From positions 89,780-153,779 of the forward strand of contig JAOVVO010000125.1 of assembly GCA_028564675.1 (NCBI GenBank): a stretch of 64,000 nucleotides of DNA, in the 5' to 3' direction. Below, piece by piece: positions 1 to 12,103 of this stretch. Source of the DNA: Onchocerca lupi. Taxonomy: Eukaryota > Nematoda > Chromadorea > Rhabditida > Onchocercidae. The notes under the pieces are model-generated. The model saw only the letters and a program-made list of their open reading frames with translations. It was not told the origin of the DNA and did not search any database. The first letter of the stretch is position 1. Every line of letters starts with the position of its first letter. The position numbers and the translations under genes were made by a program.

Positions 1-1809
1 ACAGCCATTTTGTAATAAATTGCATTGGAAAATAGTTTGTTTTGATCGCTGAAGGATCTTTTTTTCTCATAAATTTCGCAAATCTAAATTTCTTTCTTTA
101 TTTATTATTTTAAATTTAAAACTCATACAATTCATATGTATTGCTATTTCGATCAGAAGAAGCTCGAAAATTTTCTAATTTTATAATTTCACGATTTCGA
201 CATTGAATTCATTTTTATTTCTATTTTACCAGTGTTGTTTATTGAAGCTAACGACAACCATGCCATCTCTCTTCATTTAATTACTGCTACCTTGAATTTT
301 CTTGCTCTTTATTGAATTAAAACTATGCGCAAACTTTCCGAAGCTCAACTCGTTTTATGACGATTTCTTTTCTATTCCATCTCATCGCAATCAACGACCA
401 TTGGAATAAATCGTAGATATGGAAAATTGTCGTATTTCGAAATTTCAAGAATTAAATTAAATTTTCTAATTTCAGGATTTTTTGATAGCTAAAAAAAAAA
501 AAAAAAAAAAAGAAAAACAAATATCTTATTGCAATGAAAATTTTTCACCTTTGAAAATCTGAAATAGCATTATGTATGAAATTAAATGCAATCTTTTTGA
601 TCATTACTATTTATTTAATAATTATAGGAATGTTAATTTTTTATGAATTGATTATTCATTACTTGATAAATGAAACTTAAAAAACAGCGAAGTAAAAGCT
701 GATATTAGATTGATGCTGGGATCAGATTAGCAATTGTCAGATTTTAAGTTTGATTTTCTACCAACTGAATTAACCGAATAACGCCATTTAATTTCACCGT
801 TTTGATTTTAAATTTGTGTGAACATTAATTTACAAAAAACTGTAATATATGTTGCGGAAGTTTTAAGATTTTCAGAAATACAAACAAGTATTTTAATATT
901 ATCCAAACTCCCTCACTCTTTAATTCAATAATTAACCTCACTAATGCTAGATTTTCCTCAGCTATCGATGCTGTCATTATCCATTTTTGCTTCATTTTTT
1001 CGACGGAAAGAATATGTTGAAATCGTTAACAGCATGAAGAAGGAAAATAACGAAATTAAAATCCAAGTAAAGCTAAAGTAAGAGCACAGTAGATCGGCAA
1101 TTTACTTTCATAATCACGACTGATAAGGAATTTATTAGATTATTTAATAGGAGATTAATTCGCCAATTCATTTTATGATTAATACTACAATAAGTATTGA
1201 CTATAAGTGAATAAAAATGTATTAAAAGTGGATTCTTATATCAGTGGTCTCTCTCAATTAGATTAAAATGATCGACTAAATACACCGATTTGGCATTTAG
1301 TTTCCATGATTCTTGCTTTAAGTAATTTAAATGATAAGGAAAAAAATTGAAAAATTGAATTGCTCTTCGTAAAGACAAATTAGATTGTTTTAGAAAGGTT
1401 AAAGAGAAATTTTGTGAATTAGACATCTAGAAAAAGAGAATAAAAATCAAACAGAAAGTGTCAAAACTTCATCACTGGATAAACAATATGATTAGTAGTG
1501 AAGCATTTTTGCTTCACGGCTCAAATCTCATGTAATTAATAGAACTGGATTAAGAAATCTCTCATTTTCATTCTTATCAGGATTCATTGATAAATAAAGG
1601 GCATCATCCTTAATACTCATGATAAAATGCACTAAAAAACCCATAAACTATAGATAATTAAAAATTCACTCTCTGATTTGAAACATTTGTAGATACTTTG
1701 CTATTCACAATTTGGAATATCAATTTAAAGTACAAAAAAAAGTGTTTTAGAGTATCAAGATACCGTGATGCTGTCAAATGCATACAGTTGTAAATGAAGA
1801 AGAAACTAC
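1..1809. other. AT-rich intergenic, no gene recognised
   Basis: Both strands were read for exons with splice signals and none was supported. The stretch is AT-rich with a short A run near 490-510. A 61-codon minus-strand ORF at 1241-1426 has low-complexity composition and no flanking splice logic. Confidence 0.5.
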
Positions 1810-1915
1810 CTAACTACAATTATCACCACTTTTACCATTTAAAACTTTTTTTGGCACTTTGGCCACAATTTTAAATCTATTTTCACTATCTTCATCAATT
1901 CCACAAAAATCAGAG
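1810..1915 (-). other. Possible orphan 3' exon downstream of PDE6D gene
   Basis: On the minus strand an AG at 1916-1917 is followed by 34 open codons and a TAG stop at 1810-1812. The peptide begins SDFCGIDEDSEN and contains KVPKKVLNGKSG. Its composition is protein-like and its KVPKKVL core resembles the RVPKSIL segment of the neighbouring PDE6D gene (exon 2976-3101). The PDE6D coding region already closes at 2239, so this is not needed for that protein. It could be an alternative 3' exon, a decayed partial duplicate, or chance. Confidence 0.25.
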
Positions 1916-2238
1916 CTTTGAAACGACCATTATAAAAAAGATCTACAAAACAAAAGTTAGTTACAATTTTAAATATTAACATCAAATAACTATCATAAAA
2001 AACAAGTCTAATTTTGTATTTATAGAAAATTTAAAATATAGGGAGAAATTTTGCATTTATCGAAAGAAGTTGACCAATACATAACATGCTTATACTTATA
2101 ACTTCATCTCTGGAAGTAGTCATTTTTTGAAATTACTGGTCACGTTCTCTCATCATATACTATAAAGTTCATCCAAATCATTTTCGTGAAAGAGTCTAGA
2201 ACATCCGGAAGCAAAATAGCTGATTTCCACTTCCCATG

Positions 2239-3954
2239 TCATACATAAAAAACACGAATCTGCGATGTGCTCACTAGCAAATCATCATCATAAAAATTCG
2301 TCTCGATTACCACATTACCACTGCAAATGCTCTATTATTAGATTTTAAAGATTGAGAACAGAATTTCAATAAAAATTTGTTTAGTCGTCAAGCAAGTTAG
2401 CAATACACTCGTATGAAACGGAGTGTAAAGAATATCCGTAAGGATACGATTTCACAATGACGTACCTTTATAAGAAGCTATTGTTATCGAAGTTTGATTT
2501 GCTCAGTAATTAGATTTTTTATAGTTTAAAATATGAGTAAAATTAAGAAACTTAGACCTTCGCGAATTTTAAGCTTGTATTTAAGTTTAAAAGGAAAAAT
2601 GCAAGAATTTAAACGATTGTACAATTACTTTAATAATGATGCAGGTAGCATTTGTGCTTCGGGTGCAGCTTCGATCAAATTTTGCCATGTATTGGTTGAC
2701 TGTGGTATCACAAATCCAAAATCAAAGAACCACTCTACAACTTTTTTCAAAATAAAATAGAATAATAGAAAATATTGGGAGAGAAAGCTCTTTTATCGAA
2801 ATTTTGGCAAAGATTTAAATTAATGAGGTATGAGCAAAATTGTGAATGATATAAATCTGAAAAACAAAAATTTCTATTCCTCTTTAACTTATATAACAAA
2901 AATAATCAATAACATGGGAATTTAGAAGTTCTTATTCCAGTTTCAAACACCCTTTTATTGTGTAATAATAAATACCTTCAATAACTTCGTCTTTCAGATA
3001 AACACGTTGTTCTAGTCGAAATTTATTTATTTTCTCGGCTGAAGTGAAATTTATCTCACGAGATATTGCCCGACAATTCAAGATACTTTTTGGCACACGA
3101 GCTGAAATATGTCATTATCAAAAAACTTAAGTAAAGACAACAATATATCAGAAACCAAATTAATCTACATTTTTCATAAAAAATACTAAAACATTCGAAT
3201 CCGATTGTTTTGTATATACGCTAACAAGCAAGATGATGTAAATCCGGCAATTATGCGCTTATGTTGAAAAGTCTATTTCATTTCATTTTCGACAATGTAT
3301 TGGAACGAAATGAACTGCAAAGTTCAAAAAACGAAAAAAGATTCGAATAATGAAATGTTATTCATCGTAATATAATATCTTAGACATAATGTGGATAGCT
3401 CTCAAAATAATTAAAGATTATTGTTCAGCGTCTCAATAACTATAACTTTATTGTCATAATCGATGACAAATATAGTTTATATCATTTAGCTTAAGATGCA
3501 GTTATAAATCTCTCATTCATTTGAAAATATTTTATATAAAGACAGTTAATAGCATAATGATCGATCAACCTTGATGCTCCCTTCCTGGCGAGGAGAGATC
3601 TTCATAACTTTGCCATAATACTTTCCCACTTTCCGCATCACGTAAACTCATCCAGTTCCTACAAATCCATCTAATTATTAGCAATACTGTAATTATTATA
3701 TACATCGCGATATAAAAATAAGTTTTTCCTTCCATAGTTCAAATAAATTGATGTTTGATTGACATAAATTACCGAATCTTCAAATTAATTATATGCATAA
3801 ATTGTTATTTAAATTTTCATGTATTTTCATTTAAAAAATGCACGAAAAATGTCAAAAAGTTCATTTTAAAGTATGCATTTAAAAAGATTAGTAATAATTG
3901 GGACGACAAAAAGTACAATTTGAATCCTTCCAAAATTCGCTGAGCTCGAGACAT
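2239..3954 (-). CDS. PDE6D: PDE6-delta, prenyl-binding protein (GDI-like solubilising factor)
   Basis: Soluble immunoglobulin-fold protein that binds farnesyl or geranylgeranyl tails and ferries prenylated small GTPases, notably to cilia and endomembranes, with release by ARL2/ARL3 (family knowledge; C. elegans pdl-1). Five exons in coding order: 3954-3917, 3658-3570, 3101-2976, 2734-2629, 2320-2239. All junctions are GT-AG and phase-compatible, giving 146 residues against 150 in human. The start MSRAQRILEGFKL matches the family N-terminus. Further matches are NWMSLRDAESGK, RVPKSILNCRAISREINF, KFRLEQRVYLK, EWFFDFGFVIPQSTNTWQ and the C-terminus DDDLLVSTSQIRVFYV. I see no missing conserved block. 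The single ORF at 2533-2760 on the plus strand is a shadow of exon 4. Identity is very secure. Confidence 0.96.
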
Positions 3955-5606
3955 AATGTATGATGCAGCAGCATGAAAAATATTCTTCAATACACTCCTC
4001 AGATTGAAATATTCATCCTGAAAAATAAAACATTCTCTTCATTTAGACTGGAAGGAAAATTAAAATTTGTTAAAAATAAATGAAATTTCGAGGAAAAAAA
4101 CTTTTTTTTTTTTTTTGAAAAAGTCAGTAAAATATAGAATACAAAGAAAAAGTATAATTGCATGCTGAATGTTGAGCAAATATATCTCGAAAAAAAAAAA
4201 AAACTTTTTCGTGACACTTTATAAATGTTTCATAACCTCCACGAGCATCAATTAGATAAATAGATGAATATTAATCAAAGAAAAGAAAAAAAGGGCATTA
4301 GGCATATGAAGAAAAATTCTAAGAACTGAATAGCATTTTTAAATTCAAATTCATGTTTACGTCATACCGAATCCAAAACGAGACAAAAGTTGGCGAAAAG
4401 TTGGGATTTTTTCTAAGTTCTTGAAGTGATTCGATCGAATATGGTTATGCAGTTCGAGTTATCGATGATAGCCTAAACAGAAATAGGTGTATGAACGAAG
4501 AGAATGTTTTTATAGTTAAAATTATACTTCTATGCTTACTTAAAATGAAATGTAGCATGCACTGACAAGCTATCAGATAGGTTTATAACATGAAATCCAT
4601 ATGACAGCAGTCATAGTTAGACATAAAGTGAAAGAATTTGAGGAAAAGATGATGAAAAAGTTTCGAATATCTCTCGAGAATATTTTCAGTGGAGTAGTTC
4701 GCCTGAAAGACAATGGTCGCTAGGCGACAGAGCTTTGAAAACGCCCATATTATTCATCGATGCGGCATCAAATCTTGTGACGACGAAAAAACGTAAAAAT
4801 ACAATCCTTCTCGGTAGAATGAAGCAATTAGAATAAAGCTTAAAATTGAATTCTTAGAATTTAATGATATTATTCAAGAACAAGCTACATTTTTGAAAAA
4901 ATGAAAAAATAATTTAAGAAGCTGAAATGAAATTTATAAAAAATTTTCAATCAGTCCGGAAAATAAATTAAATACCAATCCAGTCGGAATATTTAAATGG
5001 ATTTTTTCAGTCAAATAATAGAGGAAAAAAAATAGATTTAAAAATTAATGAATGAATTTTAGAAAGACTCAAAAATTAAAAGAGAAAATATTAGCACAGT
5101 AAATTTACAATATTATAAAAATTATCATCAAAAGTATCAAATTATATTAACCTCTAGCATTGCTGGTAATTAAATTCAATATTGAAACTTGAAATTTCAT
5201 AACGTCTTTAATGAGTGACTGTATTAGTTGAAGCTAGTCTTGTCTGGGTTGTTGTTATCCGAGAGTGACTGGATTAATTCCGGAAAATCTTTTTCAGCTT
5301 CCTTCCATTTCTCTCTCTCTTCTGATATAAGACGAGTGGAATAGAAAAACATGTGCGTATGAGTAAATAGGCGTGTATGTGTCTGTCTGTTTGTATAGGA
5401 ATTCTTTAATATTTTCAGTTTGTATTTTAGGTTCAATAATAGTATGCTTTTAAAGTAAGGAAAAGATGTGATGAAATTTGAAAATGTATAGTGCAAAGAT
5501 TAAAATGATGAAATAAAGAAATAATTAGAGATGAGATAAGTATGGTGGAAATTTTAGCATAATGTATTGTTTTTGATTATATTGCAGGACAACTTTTCAT
5601 TATCTT
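3955..5606. other. Intergenic between divergent PDE6D and MIC19 genes
   Basis: Mostly AT-rich. It includes a T run near 4099-4120, an A run near 4190-4203 and a GT-rich patch around 5350-5395. A plus-strand open frame near 4640-4855 (see findings) is the only stretch with protein-like composition, and it has no supported splice partners. Promoters of both flanking genes presumably lie here, but no motif was identified. Confidence 0.45.
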
Positions 5607-6977
5607 ATGGGATCAGCTCAGAGCTATGAAGAAGGCATTCATTCCGATGATCATCCAAAAGTATCTTATTGGTTTTTTTTTCCTTTTTCTTTCATCTTGA
5701 AAAAAATCATTCTTCAATCCTGAAAAGGCTGTTTAGTTGTTATATGAACTTCTGTTATTGATTTCATAAAAGAGAAGTGTCTTATTAAATACATGACTTG
5801 AAATTTGTATTCATAGATTATTGTATTTCATACTTTGCAGACCCGAAATTTTTGTTATCAAATTAATCGATTACTGAACTACGATAAGAGTGTTGTCATT
5901 GTTTCATATTCTGTCTTAATTTTTTTCAAAAGCTTTCAGTTTCAGGTGGTCAGAATTGAGCGAAATCAAATACCAGAAGAATATAGGACAGTTGCGGTAT
6001 CAAATGATGTTGTCAATCAGATTCTAAATTTAGGAAATTCGGAAAATGAGAATATCAGCGATTTGAGGTATGTTACTTTCAGATTTTGTTTGAAAATTTT
6101 CTTTCTGGGTTTGGATTCATTTATTTATTTATTTTTTTTCTAGTATGTATTTAACTATTGATTATAATACCTTAGGAAACAGTTGGCTGAGGAACGAGAA
6201 GTAAATTTCAAATTGCGTGAACAGGTAAAAAACCTTACAGAATCAATGGTCTCATTGCAAAGAACTACAACTGGTTGGTTTTGAATTTATTTCATTTCTT
6301 TTGTCTGTCGTTTGACTAAACTCTGTTGCGCTGTTGATTTATAGCATTAAGTAAATTCTAAATTGAAGATATTCCGCATTAGTGGTGTTTCAAAATCCAA
6401 ATAATGAACTGTATTTCAATATTATGGAATATTCATAAATAATAATAAGTTTACGTTTTAACTTTTGAATTTCAATGATTTTTTAGGAAAAATCTCAATA
6501 GCTGAACTGCAAGCACGGAAAGATGCATTTGATGAAACACTGGAACGTATCGAAAAACAATACTTCTCTTATCATCCGGAAAATGTTTGTAAAATGATTG
6601 AGACTGTAAGTTATTATCTACATGAAGAAGTAATGTCCAGCCAGATATGTACATTTACTTCCATCTGGCATCCGTTGGGATGTTTTTTCCTATATGTGCT
6701 TCAACAATCGATCAGATGAAAAAATTCTTTAGAATTTATTAAAAGTTAATGGTTAATTGACTTTCAGTTATCTACCTCATTCTTTTCCTAACTTTTTTTT
6801 TTTTATATTCATGCACACTAAAATGGTAGAAAATTCGTTTTAACTATTCAGGATTTAATGGAATGCATCACGAAGAATAAAAACAAATTATTAAATTGTA
6901 CATCATTTGCGGTGGATCTGACAAAATGTGCCAGTGATTTCCGAGAAAAAGTTTTGAAAGAAATATCACATTTATAA
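5607..6977 (+). CDS. chch-3: MICOS complex subunit MIC19 (CHCHD3-like)
   Basis: Inner-membrane-associated MICOS subunit that helps form cristae junctions and bridges MIC60 to the outer-membrane SAM complex (family knowledge). Exons 5607-5660, 5946-6067, 6176-6273, 6487-6605 and 6852-6977 join in phase to 172 residues. The N-terminus MGSAQS is a good N-myristoylation signal, as in the family. It is followed by the family motif IPEEYRTVAVSNDVVNQIL, a charged helical segment (KQLAEEREVNFKLREQ), and a C-terminal CHCH domain. The four cysteines are C126, C136, C147 and C157, forming two CX9C motifs for oxidative folding through Mia40. The acceptor-like ATTGCAG ends about 20 nt before the ATG, so trans-splicing is likely. 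AATAAA lies at 6983-6988, only six bases past the stop. Confidence 0.95.
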
Positions 6978-6982
6978 CATGC

Positions 6983-6988
6983 AATAAA
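6983..6988 (+). terminator. Poly(A) signal AATAAA of the MIC19 gene
   Basis: AATAAA begins six bases after the MIC19 stop codon, which predicts a very short 3' UTR of a few tens of bases. This is a simple sequence match; usage is inferred. Confidence 0.5.
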
Positions 6989-7646
6989 TGATAATTTGTT
7001 TCAATTTTTTATGTCCAAGCATTTGGTTATTTTATTATTATTTAGTTCTGCCATTATCATAGTCAAGTTGCTAGTTAAATTATCTCATTGTGTATTATTT
7101 ATTTCATATTTAATTATCTCATGCATAATGTGAACGATGAAATACCTGGTGTTTGAAGCGACAATTGAAAGTATAACTATTTTGAGTTATGTAGTGTTAA
7201 GTCTTACTCATTCTTGCAAATCTAAAATAGAAACTTATGAGTACGTCATTTTCTGATGAAACTTTGTATTTGTGCAAATCGATTTTTTATTTTTGCGGAT
7301 TATTTAATACATTTATATTATTTGCCGTGTGTTCAATATTAAATATCAGGGATCAAAACTCAGTGCGGAATTTTGGTATTTCCTCTTATCTTGTGAAGGG
7401 CCAATAGGAATTATAAGTTTCTTAAATTTCGAATAGAATGTTATGTTAGTTTTATCAGTGTTAGTTTTACCATTTGATAAATTAACACATTCTTATCAAC
7501 TTCAATTCTTCGTTAGTTTAAAAATTTCAGTTTTCTTGTTGTTAATATAATTGCAATATTATAATCGTATGGCTTAATTTGTGTAAAGGTTGTTAGGATT
7601 CTATACATAATTGGTACTTCATGCTTTTTCTTATAGTTTTGATCTT

Positions 7647-7684
<38 letters not shown>

Positions 7685-7972
7685 ATCGATATTAATAAAT
7701 TGCTCAATACTATAGACATCACTGACACACATCTTACTGAGTCAGCACGTCATCAAAACATTATTTCAAGTTTTTTTCAGACTGGAATGAAAAATACTGG
7801 AAAACAGGCATAAATTAGGTTGATTTTACTGCTGCACGGATAACGACAAACCTTTTCTGCTACCATCTATCGACTTCTGTCAATAATCATGGCTTATCAC
7901 TTTTCAGATTTGATAATGATTCGGCAAGAGAAATATATATTCATATTTCCTTGTTTTGACTATTTATGAGGA
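6989..7972. other. Intergenic plus 5' leader of EXT2, with a 32-T run
   Basis: No coding region was seen. It carries an uninterrupted run of 32 T at 7649-7680. A TTTTCAG acceptor ends at 7907 and may be the trans-splice site of the EXT2 mRNA. Between it and the EXT2 start lies a 17-codon upstream ORF (7916-7969) that ends just before the start codon. Confidence 0.45.
7649..7680. repeat. Homopolymer T, 32 bases
   Basis: Uninterrupted T run seen directly. It lies in the intergenic region between MIC19 and EXT2. No flanking target-site duplication or retroposed body was noticed. Its length in the assembly may be inaccurate. Confidence 0.9.
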
Positions 7973-10900
7973 ATGCGATGCAGCTGCAGCAGGATTGCTG
8001 TGCTACTGGTTGTATTATTTCTCGTATTTACCTTGTGGAATTTTTACAAGAAAGGACAATACCGACAGATTTTGGAGTATCATATCTCTTCAGACGATGC
8101 GATAACGTTGAAGAGTGGCAAAAACTGTACAACAGATACATGTCTCAATTTGTTGCCATGTTCACTTCATAACAATCAGCTAACTGTTTTCATTGAACCT
8201 TTCATACGAGTCATCGATGAGGTGAATTATTTTTTTGGTTATAGAAATATAAAAAAAAAAAAAAGTAATGAAACATTGTCATCCTAACGAAATGGAGCAC
8301 AATTTATCATAGATACAATTCGCAAAGTGAGCCAAAAATAAATTTATTTCAAGTTAGTGATACGTTATGTTTATCCAAAGTTTTGCACTGTTTCAGAATG
8401 GCGAGAATATCACGCCGTTACCTTCAAGGGAATATTTTGAGATACGTTCAATCATTGAACGATCCAGATATAGAGTTGATGCAATTGAGGATGCCTGCCT
8501 TGTTCTGCCTGGATTTGATACTCTCAATATTTATCGTTTTGGCGAATCATCTTTTTCGAAAAATTTCAATGCAGGTACTCGCCTAAGCAATTACAATGTG
8601 CTCATATTTGCATTTGCTGGTAGTAATCTTCTTGATATTAATGCTATAATTGCCAGGTTGGTTTTTTTTTTTTTCATTATGAATTTCATGTCGTAATCTC
8701 CATATATGTTGTTTGCTTTGCTGTTCAATTTCTTTAAATATTGATGCGTTGATGAGTACAAATAGCAGGGAATATATTGAGTCTATAATAGTCTATAATA
8801 AAAAGATGATAGTTTAGTATATTTCTTAAACACTATCCTAAATATATAGGAATCTAAATTTATAGATTAATATATGTGCTTACAGGACCGGATCTCATCG
8901 TAGAACCTTTCGACGCGGGTTCGATTTATCACTGCCTTTATGGAATCCTTATGCCTTATTATCGTCTTTCTCATCCTCTTTGGAGAAATTTTCATATTTT
9001 ATCGTTGTACCGATAAAATTTGCATCTCACAGTGTTAAGATACTACTGAAAAATTTATTTAACAAAAATGATTGTCTTGTCTTGGACAGTTGCAATGTAA
9101 CAGACGGAAATTTTTTATGCGACAATCATGGAAATGCCCATAATTTGGATGCAGTTGTTAAGGTTCAGATTTTTTATTAACAGAAAGATCTTTTACTCAA
9201 AATCAGTGATAGCAGAAGAAAAGAATCATCCTTGTGAATAAATTTTCCATGTGTAAATATAGGATTACATCTTATTCGGAGAAGGATAATAAAGAGATCA
9301 CATAAATCTATATTATTCCAGATCATTGAATGGGTGAGGACTATCCTTCGCAGCTCCAGCCATCAATGGTTGCAGATGATTCGAAATATTGCTGTTTATT
9401 TCAAAATTAAAAGTTTAAAAAGTTTTCAGGAAAGCCAGTTCACTCTGATTGATGATCGAGTTGCTGGATCTGAGTTACTGTTAATGTCAGCTTTACGTGT
9501 TGGCTCTATTCCTGTTATTATCTCAGATTCTATTGTTTTACCCTTCAATGAAGTGATAAACTGGGATTTGTTAGTCATTAATTGTATTTGAAATTCAAAA
9601 TTCGGTGTATATGGAGAGAACTCTTATCAGAATTGTTGAAAGGATATCCAGTTACCCGACATAATCATCGTAGTTATGGATATATTATGCTATAATAGAA
9701 CAGTAAAAATTTGTAGTTTGATTTTAAAAATTGTTCTTTTGTCACTCCTCTCTTTTCAGATTGTCGTTAACATTTTCCCGAAGTCGTTTGTCTTCTGTTC
9801 TTACATGCTTGCGACTTTTGTCGTCTGAACGAAAACAGGGCATGAGAGAACAGATTTCTTTCGTATATAATCGTTATTTTTCTTCACTTGAAAAAATCGT
9901 TCTTACGACTTTAAATATCTTGGAGAGGCGCATTATTTCCAATTCATTTACAACATACGATGATTGGAACTGCAATTCATCAATGGTAAAGTGAAAGTTT
10001 AACAGCGCATTGTACATATTATAAACTAAGAAACTACTTGTCAAATTTTGTCAACTCATTATCCTAAAACAGATCAATCTGTACAAATTAAACGATAGAA
10101 ATATCACAATATTTAATTTTTTGCGTTATGTTGAAAAAAAAAATTATATCTTTGCAGTATTTTTTACAAGGCAGCCTTTATTCATATGATAAAAGCTGCT
10201 TGTAAAAATTATTGTAAATATTGAAAACAATATTGAATTTTAAAATCTTTTTCAATCTCTGAAATACCATGTTTGTACTCTGCAGTTACTGAATCAAAAT
10301 TCTAAAATAATAATTATAATCTGCTTGACATTACTTATATATGGATTATAGAATTATCTAAGTCCGCCGTTCTTTCTTCCTTTTCACGCTTCTGCCGAAG
10401 GCTTTACTGGTGTTATCTTGATACACAACAAACTGGATTCATTGTTTGTCGTTATACGACTGCTTGCTAAAGTGGCAAGTTTACGAAGCATTATCATTGT
10501 ATGGAATCATCCCGATGAACCTCCTTCAAGTAAACAAATTTGTTATCGAACTTGTTAATTATTTTTTACTTATTTTTATATATTCTATATATTCATGAAA
10601 ATTATTCTCATAATATGATAGCATTAAGGGACAGAAAATGTTCAAAAATTTAAATATTTCCTCAGTATTAATGCTTTTTTGCCACAAATTCCTTTTATTT
10701 TTCTTTGTGTTATAAAGTTATAAAAAACGATTTTTTATTTTGTTTTGTAGTGACGGAGTGGCCGCACATAAATCGACCCATTCATGTTATCCGTATGGAC
10801 CAAAATATGCTTTCCAACCGATTTATAATGTTCTCGGAAATAACCACAGATGCAGTATTCTCATTTGACGAGGACATAGTTACTATGAATGTTGATGAAA

Positions 10901-12103
10901 TCGAATTTGGCTATCAAGTATATTAATTTGGGAATAACTCAAGAATTTTCAAAAACTTTGAGCAATCAGAAATTCCAGAAAATGTTTCTAAAAATCACAA
11001 TGCTAATAAATAATAATTTTGACTTAATTCCTTGATTTCAATTTCTTTGTAAAAGTATAGTCTTTTACAATGTTTGAGATATGAGAATGTTGTGGTATTA
11101 TATCTATAAATTATTTCAGACATGGCGAGAAAATCCAGATCGTTTAGTGGGATTTTTACCACGAGTTGCTGTTTTTAATGAATCTACTAAATTATATGAG
11201 TACCATACGGACTGGGCAAATTCGATGAATATCATTTTGTTGGGAGCCGCGTTTTATCATAAGGTTTATTAATCTTTTACCTTTAATTCTGTCCTTTCTC
11301 TACAAAAAGGAAGCATTGCATGTCATTAATTTTCATGGAATTTTATTCAAATTGAAATTTTAAAATTCGTTTTAAAAATTTTTTAAATCGTTTTAAAAAT
11401 TTGAAATTTTAAAAAAATTTACAAAACTGGCGATTCTCATTCTCCATTATTATAATCTCTTTTTACAGTACTATGGAATATTATATCATGAATTATTGCC
11501 ACCAAAAATGATAGAATATATAGAAAGGAATAAAAACTGTGAGGATATTGCGATGAATTTTCTGATTAGTAGTATTACTGGGAAAAATCCATTGAAGGTT
11601 TCACCACGAAAAACGTTTATTTATCCAAGTAAGTATTTCTTATCAGACTTCACAAATATAATCATTCTATGATCATCTGTAGAAGTTATGCAGCTTAATC
11701 TGCTGCTTATTTGTTTCATATATCAGCATGCTTCGATGTATGTTTAAACACGGATGAAATTTTTTGCATCCAAATTACCGAGAGAATGTGCAATGAAAGT
11801 ATAAATAAAACCTAAATTAATGAGTGGATATTTTCATCTTATATATGTGATTTAGTGTCGATATTATTAGTAAAAGTTAAAATCAAATACAGGAAGTGTT
11901 TTTATTTTTCAGAATGTGCTAGCAATAATATATCAGCATGGGATGCTCGACGTTTGCTCCAACGTTCTGCTTGTATTAATCTGTTCATTTCATACTTTGG
12001 TTATAATCCATTAGTTAGAAGTGTTTCAAGACACGATCCTGTTTTATACAAGGTACCTTTCGAAGGTATTACTAATCCATACAGTCAAGTTGGACCGCTT
12101 TGA
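7973..12103 (+). CDS. EXT2: Exostosin-2, heparan sulfate glycosyltransferase
   Basis: Golgi type II membrane enzyme that works with EXT1 to polymerise the GlcA-GlcNAc backbone of heparan sulfate. Exons: 7973-8221, 8397-8656, 8886-9162, 9322-9333 (12 nt, tentative), 9430-9569, 9760-9985, 10352-10529, 10751-10917, 11120-11263, 11469-11628, 11913-12103. All phases agree and give 667 residues (human 718). A signal anchor lies at residues 7-23. The N-terminal GT47 exostosin domain includes NCTTDTCLNLLPCSLHNN and VGSIPVIISDSIVLPF. The C-terminal GT64 domain has the DXD metal site as D487-E488-D489, then WRENPDRLVGFLPR, GAAFYHKYYG, NCEDIAMNFL and HDPVLYK. Motif by motif it follows EXT2 rather than EXT1 or EXTL3. 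C. elegans is known only for rib-1 (EXT1-like) and rib-2 (EXTL3-like), so a nematode EXT2 is notable. Confidence 0.95.

Noticed and set aside
4387..4499. Minus-strand segment reading HFKNLEKIPTFRQLLSRFG
   Set aside because: Attractive peptide, but all frames from the only acceptor are closed by stops before it, so no exon can be built.
5224..5340. Minus-strand open segment ending in a stop (EEREKWKEAEKDFPELIQ and onward) behind a TATATCAG acceptor
   Set aside because: It looks like a terminal exon, but any upstream exons would have to overlap the MIC19 gene, and none was found. Kept only as a note.
7513..7728. Minus-strand ORF with a poly-lysine run
   Set aside because: It is produced by the 32-T homopolymer and is not a gene.
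8905..8935. GGTTCGATT resembling a tRNA T-arm
   Set aside because: It lies inside an EXT2 exon that codes for RRGFDLSLPLW, and no cloverleaf could be drawn.
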